Part shown: piece by piece, positions 7,457 through 17,200 of the stretch | How the letters are laid out: each line of letters begins with the position of its first letter | How positions within the stretch are numbered: position 1 is the stretch's first letter | Origin: UBA11524 sp963617205 | GTDB taxonomy: Bacteria; Bacillota; Clostridia; Christensenellales; Aristaeellaceae | Direction: 5' to 3' | Assembly (NCBI GenBank): GCA_963617205.1 | Contig: CAVEOA010000011.1 | Location: forward strand, 1-64,000 | DNA length: 64,000 nucleotides | Translations under genes and position numbers: made by a program | The notes under the pieces: generated by a model | The model's database searches: none | What the model was told of the DNA's origin: nothing | The model's input: only the letters and a program-made list of their open reading frames with translations

Positions 7457-8434
7457 ATGGCTCTACAATTCAAGAAGGCGCAGAAGAGCGCCGTCGCCAT
7501 CAAGATTGGCATCGGTGGTCCCAGCGGTTCGGGCAAAACCATGTCCTCGCTGCTGCTGTCTTACGGTCTTGTGAAGGCAGAGCATCCGGAATGGTCGGAC
7601 GACCAGTGCTGGGATGCTATCTGCCTGATTGATACCGAAAACGGCAGCGGCAGCCTGTACTCCGGCGACACCGTCGGCGAAACGCATATCGGCGCGTACA
7701 ACACCATCGATATGGCACCGCCGTTTACGCCTATGTCGTTTGTGGATGCTATCCACATGGCAGAGGAGCACAACATGCGCGTGATTATTATCGATAGTCT
7801 GACGCATGTCTGGACGGGCGAAGGAGGTTCTCTCGACAAGCAGGGCAAGATTGCTGTGCGAACCGGCAACAGTTACACGGCGTGGCGCGATGTCACGCCG
7901 GAGCATAATCGCCTCGTCGATACCATGCTGCAATCAAAGTGCCATGTCATTGCCGACATGCGTGCCAAGATGGACTACGAGCAGGTCAAGAACGGCAACG
8001 GCAAGTCGCAGGTCAAGGCGGTCGGCATGGGCGTGCAGATGCGTGACGGCATCGAGTACGAATTTACGACGTTTTTCATGCTCGATTACGAGCACACGGC
8101 GAACGCCACGAAGGACAGAACGCACCTGTTCGACGGTCAGTATTTTACCATCACGCCCAAGACGGGCGCGGCGTTCTACAAGTGGCTGACGCAGGGCGCA
8201 GCGGCGGCGGTTGAAGAAGAGAAGCCGCCGATTCCGGAATCGCATAAAGCGGCGACGCCCGACGCGGTAACGATGGAGCAGCTTGACGCGGTGATTCACC
8301 GCGCCTGCGACGGCAAGACCGCTGAAGAAAAGAGGGCAATCGGTGAAACAATTCGCTCGATTGCCGGGACGGGCAACTACAAGAAGATTACCGACCAGCA
8401 AATCATCGATAAACTGTACGAAATGTACAAGTAA
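7457..8434 (+). CDS. Sak4-like RecA-fold ATPase (phage recombination)
   Basis: A 325-residue AAA/RecA-core protein. Walker A is GGPSGSGKT near residues 18-27, and a hydrophobic strand ending in VIIIDS (about 109-114) is the Walker B. The fold and length fit the Sak4 single-strand annealing/recombinase family of phages, which works with a cognate SSB. An SSB gene follows 18 bases downstream, in agreement. The C-terminal 90 residues (after about 235) are a variable tail with a TMEQLDAVI helix. RBS CTGGAGGG precedes the ATG. It probably promotes recombination-dependent replication of the element. Confidence 0.8.
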   Translation: MALQFKKAQKSAVAIKIGIGGPSGSGKTMSSLLLSYGLVKAEHPEWSDDQCWDAICLIDTENGSGSLYSGDTVGETHIGAYNTIDMAPPFTPMSFVDAIHMAEEHNMRVIIIDSLTHVWTGEGGSLDKQGKIAVRTGNSYTAWRDVTPEHNRLVDTMLQSKCHVIADMRAKMDYEQVKNGNGKSQVKAVGMGVQMRDGIEYEFTTFFMLDYEHTANATKDRTHLFDGQYFTITPKTGAAFYKWLTQGAAAAVEEEKPPIPESHKAATPDAVTMEQLDAVIHRACDGKTAEEKRAIGETIRSIAGTGNYKKITDQQIIDKLYEMYK

Positions 8435-8452
8435 TAGGAGGAATGTTACGGC

Positions 8453-8842
8453 ATGAACACCCTGCATACCATCGGCAGATTGACTGCTGACCCTGAAATG
8501 CGCGAGGTTGGCGGCGCAAACTGCCTGAATTTTTCTCTCGCTTGCGACACCCGCAACAGGGACGCCAACGGCGACAAGATTACCAACTTCTACCGCGCCA
8601 CGGCATGGCGCAAGACCGCTGAAGTCATGCAGCAATACCTCCATAAAGGCGACAAGATTTACGTCGAGGGGGAGCTGTGTCTGCGCCATTACAAGGATAC
8701 TAACGGCAACGACCGGGTGTCCCCCGACCTGACTGTTTCTCAGTTTGAATTTGTGCAGACGAGCCGTGCCAATGCCACGCAGAACGCAACGCCGACTGCT
8801 CAACCGGCGATTGTCGAACAACCAGACGACCTGCCATTTTAA
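8453..8842 (+). CDS. ssb: Single-stranded DNA-binding protein
   Basis: A 129-residue SSB. The OB-fold begins MNTLHTIGRLTADPEMR, contains FYRATAWRKTAEVM and a GDKIYVEGEL strand, and ends in a Gln/Asn/Thr-rich linker and the acidic tip DDLPF, the partner-binding tail of bacterial SSBs. It coats single-stranded DNA during element replication and is the likely cofactor of the upstream Sak4-like ATPase. It is shorter than chromosomal SSBs, as is usual for phage versions. Confidence 0.93.
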   Translation: MNTLHTIGRLTADPEMREVGGANCLNFSLACDTRNRDANGDKITNFYRATAWRKTAEVMQQYLHKGDKIYVEGELCLRHYKDTNGNDRVSPDLTVSQFEFVQTSRANATQNATPTAQPAIVEQPDDLPF

Positions 8843-8850
8843 TTTCATAG

Positions 8851-8906
8851 GACAGCGCGACACACTTTCACAAACACGCTGACACAATCACCTTCACCGC
8901 GCTGTC
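8851..8906. repeat. 9-bp perfect inverted repeat between ssb and the sigma-like gene
   Basis: GACAGCGCG (8851-8859) and CGCGCTGTC (8898-8906) flank a 38-base interval. In RNA this would make a long-looped stem just upstream of the ribosome binding site of the sigma-like gene. In DNA it could be an operator. No T-run is present. Confidence 0.4.
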
Positions 8907-8934
8907 GCTTCTTCGGGAAAGGAGCGGCACGCGC

Positions 8935-9492
8935 ATGTATAATGCGGAAAATTTTATTCGAGAAAACGACTTTATCATCCGCAAATGCGTCCGAGCTTTT
9001 GCAATAAAGCAATTATCTTACGGCACGCTTCATGCGGATGAGGATGAATTCTATCAGGTGTGCGTCCACGCCCTGCTGGAGATGGATGCGCCGCCTGATT
9101 ACTTGACGTTGACGCTGAAGCACGCGATGTGCCGTCACAACCTTTCTCTCCTGCCGGTGTCAATCTCGCTGAGCACGACCGACTACACGCAGAAGCTCCG
9201 CAGAATTAAGGCGCTGCCGATGGACGCGATTACTATTTTCGCCGAGCGCGGTGTCGAGACTGCGTTCCAAAATGCGGAATTTTGGGCAGACATGGAGCGC
9301 GTGAAGGCGCAATTACCTAAGCGCGACGGCAAAATCATAGACCTGCTGCTGGATGGCTGGAATTACACGGAGATTGGCAGAGCGCTTTCCGTTTCCAAGG
9401 CGGCTATGCATCGCGCCAAGAAACGCATCGCCAAATGCTACGCCGCCTACATGGAGGACCAGGATGAACCCGATTGTGGATCTTGCCGATAA
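8935..9492 (+). CDS. Sigma-70-family-like protein
   Basis: A 185-residue protein. Residues 10-65 (IRENDFIIRKCVRAFAIK, then DEDEFYQVCVHALLEM) resemble sigma region 2. Residues about 125-170 (LPKRDGKIIDLLLDGWNYTE, then IGRALSVSKAAMHRAKKRI) form a region-4 helix-turn-helix. The size suits an ECF-like or phage sigma factor. AAAGGAG precedes the ATG. The last 29 bases overlap the primase-helicase start. It is the natural candidate reader of the repeated non-sigma-A promoter motif in this element, but that link is inference. It could also be a region-4-only regulator. Confidence 0.7.
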   Translation: MYNAENFIRENDFIIRKCVRAFAIKQLSYGTLHADEDEFYQVCVHALLEMDAPPDYLTLTLKHAMCRHNLSLLPVSISLSTTDYTQKLRRIKALPMDAITIFAERGVETAFQNAEFWADMERVKAQLPKRDGKIIDLLLDGWNYTEIGRALSVSKAAMHRAKKRIAKCYAAYMEDQDEPDCGSCR

Positions 9493-11284
9493 GTATTTAA
9501 CGCCTTACCGCATCAAGCAGAAGCCGGAAGGGCAGGAGATTGTTCCTCTGCTCTGCCCCTTCTGCAAGGGCGGCGACCACAAGGACCGCTATACATTCGC
9601 CCTTTCCGTTGAGAAAGGCTGTTACGTCTGTAAGCGTGGTTCCTGCGGCGCACAGGGCAGCGTTGAAGAATTAGCAAGTTTTTTAGGTTCAGCAGAAAAG
9701 GATTTCAGAGGAAAATGCAAGATGAGGACGCCAAAAATGCAGAAATTTTCCCTTCCAAATGCAGAAATTTTGCCGCCGACAGACGCGGTGTTCGCGTATT
9801 TCGAGAAGCGGAAAATCAGCAGGGCGACGGTTGAAGCCTTCAAGGTCGGCGCCGACGCCAAGGGGATGATTGTGTTCCCGTTCTACGAAAACGGCGTGAA
9901 CGTGTTCGTGAAGTATCGTCGTCCGTGGAAGCCATCGCCTGATGAGGCGCGGAAATCCAAGGAGTGGCGCGAACCAAACACAAAACCTGTGCTCTTCCAT
10001 ATGGATGATTGCGTTTTTTCATCTCCTCTTGTGCTGACGGAAGGCCAGATTGACGCCATGTCCCTGTATGAAGCAGGCGTTACGAACGTCGTGTCTGTTC
10101 CATCGGGCTGCGACGATTTAAGCTGGATTGAGCATTGCTTTGATTGGCTGGAGAAGTTCAAGCAGATAATCCTCTTCGGCGATAACGACGCGCCGGGCAG
10201 AAAGATGGTGCAGGAGGTTTCCAAGCGCCTTGATGAAAGCCGATGTCTGATTGTCGAGGATTACCCGGAACGCCCTGATGGCGGCACCTGCAAGGATGCC
10301 AACGAAATCCTCTACTATCATGGCGCACAGAAGCTTGCTGACATGGTTTCTGCCGCCGAACCGATTCCGCTTAAAGGCATTCTTGACCTTGCGGATGTTT
10401 TGCCGATTGATGAAACGAGCATTCCTCGAATCAAGACAATGATTCCTCTGCTCGATGAATCCATTGGAGGACTTACGCCGGGGAGTACCACGATTTTTAC
10501 AGGCAAGGCGGGGGATGGCAAGAGCACGCTTACCGGGCAACTTCTCCTGAACGGCGTCGAACAGGGCAAATCTGTTTGCGCTTACTCCGGCGAACTTCGC
10601 AAGGAAAAATTTCAGGCATGGATAAATTTGCAGGCGGCAGGCAGCGAATGGATAACCCTGAAGTATGATTCTGTTCGCGGCAGACAGGTTCCTTTTGTTC
10701 CGTGGAACGTTCAACAACGCATCATGGATTGGTATCGCGGCAGGTTTTTCCTCTTTGACAACAACGAAATCTTTGAATCAAATCAGGCAGAATCCATCAT
10801 TGACGTCTTTACGATGGCGGTTCGCCGCTATGGCTGCGAGCTGTTCCTTGTAGATAACATGATGACGAGCTTGAGCGACGTGCAGGAGGAAACGCGTGCG
10901 CAGGGGCGATTTATCAACGTGCTGAAGAAGTTTGCAAACCGATATAATGTGCACGTGCTTGTTGTCGCTCACCCGCGCAAGACAAAGCAGGGGGAGAAGC
11001 TGCAAAAGGACGACGTCGGCGGCAATTCGCAGATGGTCAACCTTGCCGATACGGCGATTGTGGTTGAGCGTCCGAACCTTCGCCTGATTAAGAATCGCGA
11101 CGGCGGACGCTTGCGTACGATTGAGTGCTGTTACTGTGCGGATAGTCACCGGATTTATCAGGCTGACACGGGGGACCTCTGTAAATATTCATGGGACAGA
11201 ACAGGGCTTGCACCGCCAGACATACGCGCCAATTCCCTTCCGGAATATGGCATCCAGATAGCAGAACAGGCGATGCCGTTCTAA
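9464..11284 (+). CDS. Toprim primase-DnaB-type helicase (bifunctional)
   Basis: A 606-residue protein. ATG 9464 lies inside the previous gene behind GGAGGACC. The N-terminus has a zinc-ribbon (CPFC near 31 and CYVCKRGSC about 30 residues later). The Toprim fold shows LTEGQID near 191 and FGDNDAPG near 238. The C-terminal RecA-like helicase has Walker A GKAGDGKST near 347 and a Walker B strand LFLVDN near 461. The layout matches T7 gp4 and Twinkle type enzymes, which prime and unwind at the replication fork. The short primase catalytic N-part resembles phage versions. Confidence 0.9.
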   Translation: MNPIVDLADKYLTPYRIKQKPEGQEIVPLLCPFCKGGDHKDRYTFALSVEKGCYVCKRGSCGAQGSVEELASFLGSAEKDFRGKCKMRTPKMQKFSLPNAEILPPTDAVFAYFEKRKISRATVEAFKVGADAKGMIVFPFYENGVNVFVKYRRPWKPSPDEARKSKEWREPNTKPVLFHMDDCVFSSPLVLTEGQIDAMSLYEAGVTNVVSVPSGCDDLSWIEHCFDWLEKFKQIILFGDNDAPGRKMVQEVSKRLDESRCLIVEDYPERPDGGTCKDANEILYYHGAQKLADMVSAAEPIPLKGILDLADVLPIDETSIPRIKTMIPLLDESIGGLTPGSTTIFTGKAGDGKSTLTGQLLLNGVEQGKSVCAYSGELRKEKFQAWINLQAAGSEWITLKYDSVRGRQVPFVPWNVQQRIMDWYRGRFFLFDNNEIFESNQAESIIDVFTMAVRRYGCELFLVDNMMTSLSDVQEETRAQGRFINVLKKFANRYNVHVLVVAHPRKTKQGEKLQKDDVGGNSQMVNLADTAIVVERPNLRLIKNRDGGRLRTIECCYCADSHRIYQADTGDLCKYSWDRTGLAPPDIRANSLPEYGIQIAEQAMPF

Positions 11285-11309
11285 TAAAAAGGAAGAGGAG
11301 GAGAAATCT

Positions 11310-11405
11310 ATGACCAGTGCGCGGATAACCTGCTATGTGCTGCTTGTTCTTGCCTGCGCGGTGCTTGCCGTGATTTTCATGAACGATTCTGGTGGAACAC
11401 TATAA
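11310..11405 (+). CDS. 31-residue predicted membrane peptide
   Basis: ATG 11310 follows AGAGGAGGAG. After a short polar start the peptide is one hydrophobic helix (YVLLVLACAVLAVIFM) ending in NDSGGTL. It fits between the helicase and DUF4406 genes without overlap. Function unknown. Confidence 0.45.
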   Translation: MTSARITCYVLLVLACAVLAVIFMNDSGGTL

Positions 11406-11440
11406 TTGGCGCCAAAATTCGATTTTTTGAGGAGGATAAA

Positions 11441-11806
11441 ATGAGGGTGATGATTTCTCTGCCGATGCGCGGCAGGATGCAGAGTGATATTGATGCGCGG
11501 TATAACGCTGCAATGCGCACGTTGACGGCTGCCGGACATACCGTTGCCGATACGCGCAACCTTGACCGGCTGGTCAGCCGCAGTGAAGCCTTTGAGAGCG
11601 GCGTCAAGCAGTATGATTTGCTCTGCCTTGGCGAAGCGCTTCAGGTTATGAGCACCTGCGATGCGGTTTACTTCTGCGAAGGTTGGCAGGATGCTCGCGG
11701 ATGTATGATGGAGTACCTTGCCGCCAAATGGTACGGGCTGATTACCCGTTTTGAATCTCCCGATGACGCTGCCGAACCGAATGCGGAAATTTTGTCGCAT
11801 CCGTAA
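11441..11806 (+). CDS. DUF4406 / deoxyribosyltransferase-like protein
   Basis: A 121-residue protein that opens MRVMISLPMRGR and later has LQVMSTCDAVYFCEGWQDAR followed by GCMMEYLAAKWYG. This is the pattern of DUF4406, a small Rossmann-like family related to nucleoside 2-deoxyribosyltransferases and common in phages. It may act on nucleotides, in keeping with the nucleotide genes further along. AGGAGG precedes the start. Confidence 0.8.
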   Translation: MRVMISLPMRGRMQSDIDARYNAAMRTLTAAGHTVADTRNLDRLVSRSEAFESGVKQYDLLCLGEALQVMSTCDAVYFCEGWQDARGCMMEYLAAKWYGLITRFESPDDAAEPNAEILSHP

Positions 11807-11830
11807 CTTTTGACGTCTAATTTGTCCATT
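11803..11830 (+). promoter_or_regulatory. Element promoter-like motif upstream of the PD-(D/E)XK gene
   Basis: GTAACTT (11803-11809), 15 bases, TCCATT (11825-11830), ending 40 bases before ATG 11871. It overlaps the stop of the DUF4406 gene. A TTGACG lies inside the spacer, so weak sigma-A use cannot be excluded at this copy. Confidence 0.5.
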
Positions 11831-11870
11831 TAAGGATAGAGCGATAAAGAAAAGAAAGGAGTTTCGCCGG

Positions 11871-12656
11871 ATGTGTAAATTGCCGCCAGACATGAAGTGG
11901 TCCTTTTCCAAGCTTGAGGCCTTTCGCCATTGCGGCATGATGTTCCGCCTGACCTATCTCGATAAGGCAGAGAAAACGGATAACGGCTTTGGGGCATACG
12001 GCACGTTCTGTCACAAGCTGCTGGAAGAGTGGGCAAAGGGTGATTACCCGGAGTTTGCTCTTGCCGAAGAGTACCAGAACCGCTATGACGAGGAGGTGAC
12101 TGCACCGTTTCCCCCGTTTCCGCGAGGAATGCCGCAAAAATACTATGAGCAGGGGCTTGCTTACTTTGAATCCTTTTCCGGTTTTGGCGACCAATACGAA
12201 ATTCTGACGAGCGAGGAGCGCTTTGAAGTTGATGTCGACGGCTATACCCTTGTTGGCGTCGCCGACTTGACGCTGCGCAATAAGGAAACCGGAGGAATCG
12301 TCATCGTCGACCACAAGTCGAAGTCGCACACCTCTATGAAGAAGGAACTGAACACCTACCGTATGCAGCTTTACACCTACGCCATGTTCGTCAAGCAGAA
12401 ATACGGCGTTTTCCCGGAGAGTCTCGTGTTCAATATGTTTCGAGAGCAAGCCTTCATTGAGGAGCCGTTTGACATGGCGATGTACGAGCAAACGCGCAAG
12501 TGGATTGTCGATACCATCCATGCCATCGAGCAGTGCAGCGATTGGACCGTGTCCAGCAGCAGCTTCTTCTGCCGATTCGTGTGCAGTGTGTTTGATTCCT
12601 GTCCTGCACGAGACGCTATTCTGTATGGCGGCGAAAATAATAAGAAAGAAGAGTAA
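11871..12656 (+). CDS. PD-(D/E)XK family nuclease (RecB/Cas4-like)
   Basis: A 261-residue protein. WSFSKLEAFRHCGMMFRLTY is the typical N-terminal helix with a Cys, then GTFCHKLLEEW. The nuclease core has the GVADLTLR strand followed by IVIVDHKSKS (the D and the D-x-K of the active site) and a QLYTYAMFV helix. A C-terminal FCRFVCSVFDSCPARD Cys cluster, with the early Cys, suggests an iron-sulphur cluster as in AddB/Cas4 nucleases. It probably trims DNA ends during element recombination. The RBS is AAAGGAG. Confidence 0.85.
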   Translation: MCKLPPDMKWSFSKLEAFRHCGMMFRLTYLDKAEKTDNGFGAYGTFCHKLLEEWAKGDYPEFALAEEYQNRYDEEVTAPFPPFPRGMPQKYYEQGLAYFESFSGFGDQYEILTSEERFEVDVDGYTLVGVADLTLRNKETGGIVIVDHKSKSHTSMKKELNTYRMQLYTYAMFVKQKYGVFPESLVFNMFREQAFIEEPFDMAMYEQTRKWIVDTIHAIEQCSDWTVSSSSFFCRFVCSVFDSCPARDAILYGGENNKKEE

Positions 12657-12658
12657 CC

Positions 12659-13375
12659 ATGGCGGCAAAAAAGACAAGACAACCGGACGTTCTGAACGTC
12701 CCGCAAAACCTGAGCGACCACCCTTTTTACGGTTTGCATCTTGACGACGAACAAAAAGCCTTCGCGAATGCAATCTGGTCTCCCGACACGGACATCGTGT
12801 TTGTCGACGCTGTCGCCGGTTCCGGCAAGACAACTGTGGCGGTCGGAACATCTGTCCTCCTCCACCGATACGGGCTTTTTGACGATATCGTCTATGTCAT
12901 GCATCCGATTTCGGATATTCAGGGCGCACTGCCGGGCACAATCACCGAGAAGAGCAGCGTTTATTTTGAAGCGCTTTATCAGGCGCTGATGACCGCCAAC
13001 GAAATGCCGGAAAGGGTCATTAAGAACACCTCGATGGCATACGAAAAGCGGTGCGAGGCGTTTGTCACTGCGATTACGGATACTTATTTGCGCGGTTCCA
13101 ATATAGGCGGCGCCAACAAAACCATTTTGATTGTTGACGAGGCGCAGAATTATGATGCGTTTTCGCTTCGCAAGGTGCTGACACGCGCCTGTGACAACAC
13201 AAAGGTAATTGTCATCGGTCATGGTCGCCAATGCGACTTGCTTAATAAGACGGCGAGCGGCTTCAAGGCGTGCATGGAGCATTTCCGGCGCAAGAATAAT
13301 CCGCGCTTTGCCTTTTGCGAGCTGCATACGTGTCATCGTTCGCTTGTTGCGCAGGTTGCCGATGAACCGTGGTAA
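12659..13375 (+). CDS. PhoH-like ATPase
   Basis: A 238-residue P-loop protein. Walker A is AVAGSGKTT near residues 52-60, and ILIVDEAQNYDAFSLRKVLT near 157 is the Walker B and helicase-like motif II. IGHGRQCDL follows as the motif III-like segment where PhoH proteins have GD. The fold matches PhoH/superfamily 1-like ATPases common in phages. It starts 2 bases after the nuclease stop, so the pair is coexpressed and may act together on DNA or RNA ends. Confidence 0.78.
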   Translation: MAAKKTRQPDVLNVPQNLSDHPFYGLHLDDEQKAFANAIWSPDTDIVFVDAVAGSGKTTVAVGTSVLLHRYGLFDDIVYVMHPISDIQGALPGTITEKSSVYFEALYQALMTANEMPERVIKNTSMAYEKRCEAFVTAITDTYLRGSNIGGANKTILIVDEAQNYDAFSLRKVLTRACDNTKVIVIGHGRQCDLLNKTASGFKACMEHFRRKNNPRFAFCELHTCHRSLVAQVADEPW

Positions 13376-13398
13376 AAAAAACAGAGAAAGGGAAAACG

Positions 13399-14034
13399 AT
13401 GCCGAAAAAAGATATTGATGTAAACGAACTGTTCACCGACCTTCTGAATGACCCGTTTAATGCGAAGCTCCCTGACGTGACGGCGGTCAGCATGTATAAG
13501 CTGCTTGCCGAGCGCCGGATTTGGTTTGACCTGTCCGTCGATGCAAACACGCTGGAATACGAGAAGCTGATTCTCCTGTGGAATCAGGAGGATAAGGGGA
13601 AGCCGGTTAATGAGCGGAAGCCTATCTGGATTTATCTGTTCAATTACGGCGGTTCATTTGACCTTGAGTGGAGCTTTATTGACCTGATCGACGCATCCGA
13701 GACGCCAATCTATACGGTTAATATGGGCGTTTGTGCTTCCGCCGCTGCGGATATCTTTATCGCCGGCAGGAAGCGCTTCATGATGAAAAACGCACGCACG
13801 ATGCTGCATCAGGGAAGCGCCGGATTTCAGGGTGACACGCAGAAAATCTTTGACCAGGTGGATGATTATAAGCGCCAGCTTGAAAAGACGAAGCAATTCA
13901 TTTTGGAGCGCACGCAGATTACATCTCGTGCCTATGGCGCACACCTGAAGGACGACTGGTGGCTGAATGCGGAGGAGTGCCTGAAGAACGGCGTCTGCGA
14001 TTGCCTGATTGGCAGCATTGATGAGGTTCTTTGA
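13399..14034 (+). CDS. ClpP-like serine protease
   Basis: A 211-residue protein of the ClpP/crotonase fold. The oxyanion-loop strand IYLFNYGGSFD, the nucleophile segment GVCASAAADIFIAG (Ser near 114) and the catalytic His in MLHQGSAG (near 136) are present. The C-terminal NAEECLKNGVCD carries the usual Asp position. ATG 13399 follows AGAAAGGG. A GTG at 13369 overlaps the previous stop and is less likely. No Clp ATPase is encoded nearby, so it may form mixed complexes with host Clp machinery or act as an independent peptidase. Confidence 0.8.
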   Translation: MPKKDIDVNELFTDLLNDPFNAKLPDVTAVSMYKLLAERRIWFDLSVDANTLEYEKLILLWNQEDKGKPVNERKPIWIYLFNYGGSFDLEWSFIDLIDASETPIYTVNMGVCASAAADIFIAGRKRFMMKNARTMLHQGSAGFQGDTQKIFDQVDDYKRQLEKTKQFILERTQITSRAYGAHLKDDWWLNAEECLKNGVCDCLIGSIDEVL

Positions 14035-14234
14035 CCGTGTATAACGCTATATTGGCGGCCAAAATGCAGAAAATTTTTTGCGCAAAAGAGGGGTTGCCGA
14101 TTTTTGCGCCGCCAGATGGCATCTGCTACGCCTGCGGAGGAAGGATTTATCGAGAGGGCGGCATCAGCGTCGAGAAGGCATCGTCCTCTCTAGTCTCCTC
14201 CTGCCCCTATTGCGCCACATCGTATGTAGAATGA
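14031..14234 (+). CDS. Small zinc-ribbon protein
   Basis: A 67-residue protein with CYAC and CPYC about 28 residues apart, a typical zinc-ribbon. The start is TTG 14031, overlapping the ClpP-like stop (TTGA), with GAGG 5 bases upstream. A GTG at 14037 is the alternative. The linker between knuckles is Ser-rich. The partner is unknown. Confidence 0.5.
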   Translation: MTVYNAILAAKMQKIFCAKEGLPIFAPPDGICYACGGRIYREGGISVEKASSSLVSSCPYCATSYVE

Positions 14235-14246
14235 AGAGGTTGTCGT

Positions 14247-17200
14247 ATGAATTACACCGTGTACCATCTTCACTCGGATTATTCCCTGCTCGATAGCTGC
14301 ACCAGGTTTTCAGAGTATGTAGACTTGGCTGTTGCGCAGGGAATGACCGCGATTGCGTCCACAGAGCACGGCAAACCCTCCGGTTGGGTTGAGAAAAAGC
14401 TGTACTGTCAGAAGAAGGGTGTCAAATTCATCCACGGCGTCGAAATTTATCTGACCGAATCGCTTGAAGAGAAGGTGCGCGATAATTATCATACGATTTT
14501 GCTTGCCAAAAACTACGAGGGCGTCAGGGAGCTGAACCGCCTGATTGAGGTGGCGACACGTCCCGACCATCTGTATTATGTGCCGCGCCTTTCCTTCGAT
14601 GAGTTTTTTGCAATCACCCCAAACATCATTAAAATCAGCGCCTGTCTTGCGTCGCCGCTGAATAAACTGCCGCATTATCACGAAAAGTATTTGCGTCTCG
14701 TCAAGGCGTATGATTATCTTGAGATTCAGCACCATAACACGCCGGAACAGGCGGCATACAATCAGCGGCTTTTCGAGCTGTCGCGGCGCTATAAGAAGCC
14801 GCTGATTGCAGGGACGGATACGCATAGTGCCAGCCCTTATAAAGCGGAATGCCGTGCAATCCTGATGGACTTCAAGGAGCAGTATTATGAAGGCGAATCC
14901 GCAATGGATTTGACGTGGAAGACGTATGACGAGCTGGTCGATGCTTATCGCCAACAGGACGCTCTGCCGCGCTGGGCGTATATGGAAGCCATCGAAAACA
15001 CCAATCGCATGGCTGACAGCGTCGTTGATTTCGCGCTCGACCAGTCGCCGAAATACCCGTTACTGTACGGTTCACGCGAAGCAGATGAGCAGAAGCTGAC
15101 GGAAATCACATGGCAAAGGCTCGATGAAAAGCTTGCGGGCGGCGTGATTCCCAAAGAGCAGGAAGAGGCGTTCCGGCGCGATATCCAAGAAGAGCTTGAC
15201 GCGTTCCATAAAACAAACATGTCCGGCTTCATGCTGTCGATGTCCGAAATCGTTTCGTGGTGTCGGCAAAGCGGCATTCCTATTGGTCCCAGTCGCGGCT
15301 CAGTCGGCGGCTCACGCGTCGCTTACGTCACGGATATTATCGACCTGAATCCGGTCACATACCAAACTGTTTTTTCGCGTTTCTGCAACGAAAACCGCGT
15401 CGAGTTGGGCGATATCGATGTTGACTGCATCGATTCTGATCGTCCGCGTATCTTTCAACACATCGTTGAAAAGTTTGGCGCCGCCTATTGTGCGCGTGTT
15501 TCTTCTTACGGCACGATTGCCGACCTGTCTTTTATCGACGATTGCGGTGGAGGACTTGCTATCCGATGGGAGCGCGTTCATCACCCTGAAAAACTCGATA
15601 ATCGCGGCCGATTTGTCCGCACAAAAACCGCGTTTGACAGAAAAAACCCTTTTCGTCCGGAGGCGCTTGCAAAAATCAAAGCGGTTTATAAGGCAGATTC
15701 CGAAAAGGCGAAGAAAGAAAACCCTGATTTGTTTCGGTATTTTGACGGCATGGTCGGCACAAAGGTTTCTCAGAGCGTTCATCCGGCCGGTATGGTTATC
15801 GCCTGTGAAACGCTTGATGACCATTGGGGTGTGTTCAATAAGGACGGCGAACGGTGCCTGTTCATCAATATGGACGAAGCGCACGATGTAATGCTCGTCA
15901 AGTATGACCTGCTGATTCTGAAAACGCTTGGGGTTATCAACCGTTGCTGTCATCTTGCAGGCTTAACGTATCCTCGGATGCATGAGATTGACTTCAATGA
16001 CGCGGCCGTGTGGCAAAGCATCAGCAATGACCCGACTGCAATCTTTCAGTTTGAATCAGAGTTTGCCGCGCAGGCGCTTCTCCAGTTTCAGCCAAAGAGC
16101 ATCAATGATATTACCATGGTGACCGCTGCGCTTCGTCCTTCCGGCGCGTCCTATCGAAACGATCTCCTTGCTCATAAGGCGCATCACAACCCGACAAAGC
16201 AGATTGACGAAGCGCTCGGCAATTCCCTTGGCTACCTTATCTATCAGGAGCAGACCATCGCATTTTTGCAAAAGGTGTGCGGCTTGTCTGCTTCTTATGC
16301 TGATACTGTTCGTCGCGCAATCGCCAAGAAGCAGAGAGACAAAGTAGATGAAGCACTGCCTGTTATCCTGAAAGGGTATTGCGACGCGTCCGACAAACCT
16401 CCTGATGTGGCGGAAAAAGAAGCAAAAGTATTTCTAAAGGTGATAGAGGACGCCAGCGCTTACAGTTTCGGTTACAATCATGCGGTTGGCTATTCTCTTC
16501 TTTCTTACCTCTGCGGCTATTACCGTCATTATTACACAGAAGAATTTGTTGCCGCCTATCTGACGAGCGCCGCGAACGATGATGATATCACCACCGGCAA
16601 GGCAATGGCAAAGCGCTACGGAATCCATATTGCGCGGCCAAAGTTCGGTCAGGACAACAGAACGTTCTATATCGACAAAACGCGCCACGAAATCTCTGAC
16701 GCGCTGAGTTCAATTAAAGGCGTCGGGCTGAAGGATGCAGAGGCGCTGCTGACGTTGTGTAACAGGAAGCATGATTCGTTTGTTGACCTTCTTCGCGACA
16801 TGACGGATATCTCTGGCGCACTAAACGCGTCGGTCATTAAAACGCTGATTCTGTGCGATTACTTTTCTGCCTTTGGTTCATCTGGCAAGCTGCTTTCAGT
16901 CTATCAGCAATTTACGGAAGGGAAGAACCGCTACACCAAATCTCTTTCTCCTGCCACGGTTGACAGGCGATTGACTGCTCTGCGTGCGTTTGAGCGCGAA
17001 CAACCGGAATCGGAAATCAATTTGCTTGATCGCATCCGATTCGAGATAGAAAAGTTTGGCACACCCTTCTATCGTGATGCGCAGGCAAAGGATTTCTATG
17101 CGGTGCTTGAGGTAGACGACAAATACTCGCCACGCATCAGCCTTTATAGTTTGGCATCCGGCAATGTCGGCGTAATGAAAATTCTGAAGCAGACATACAA

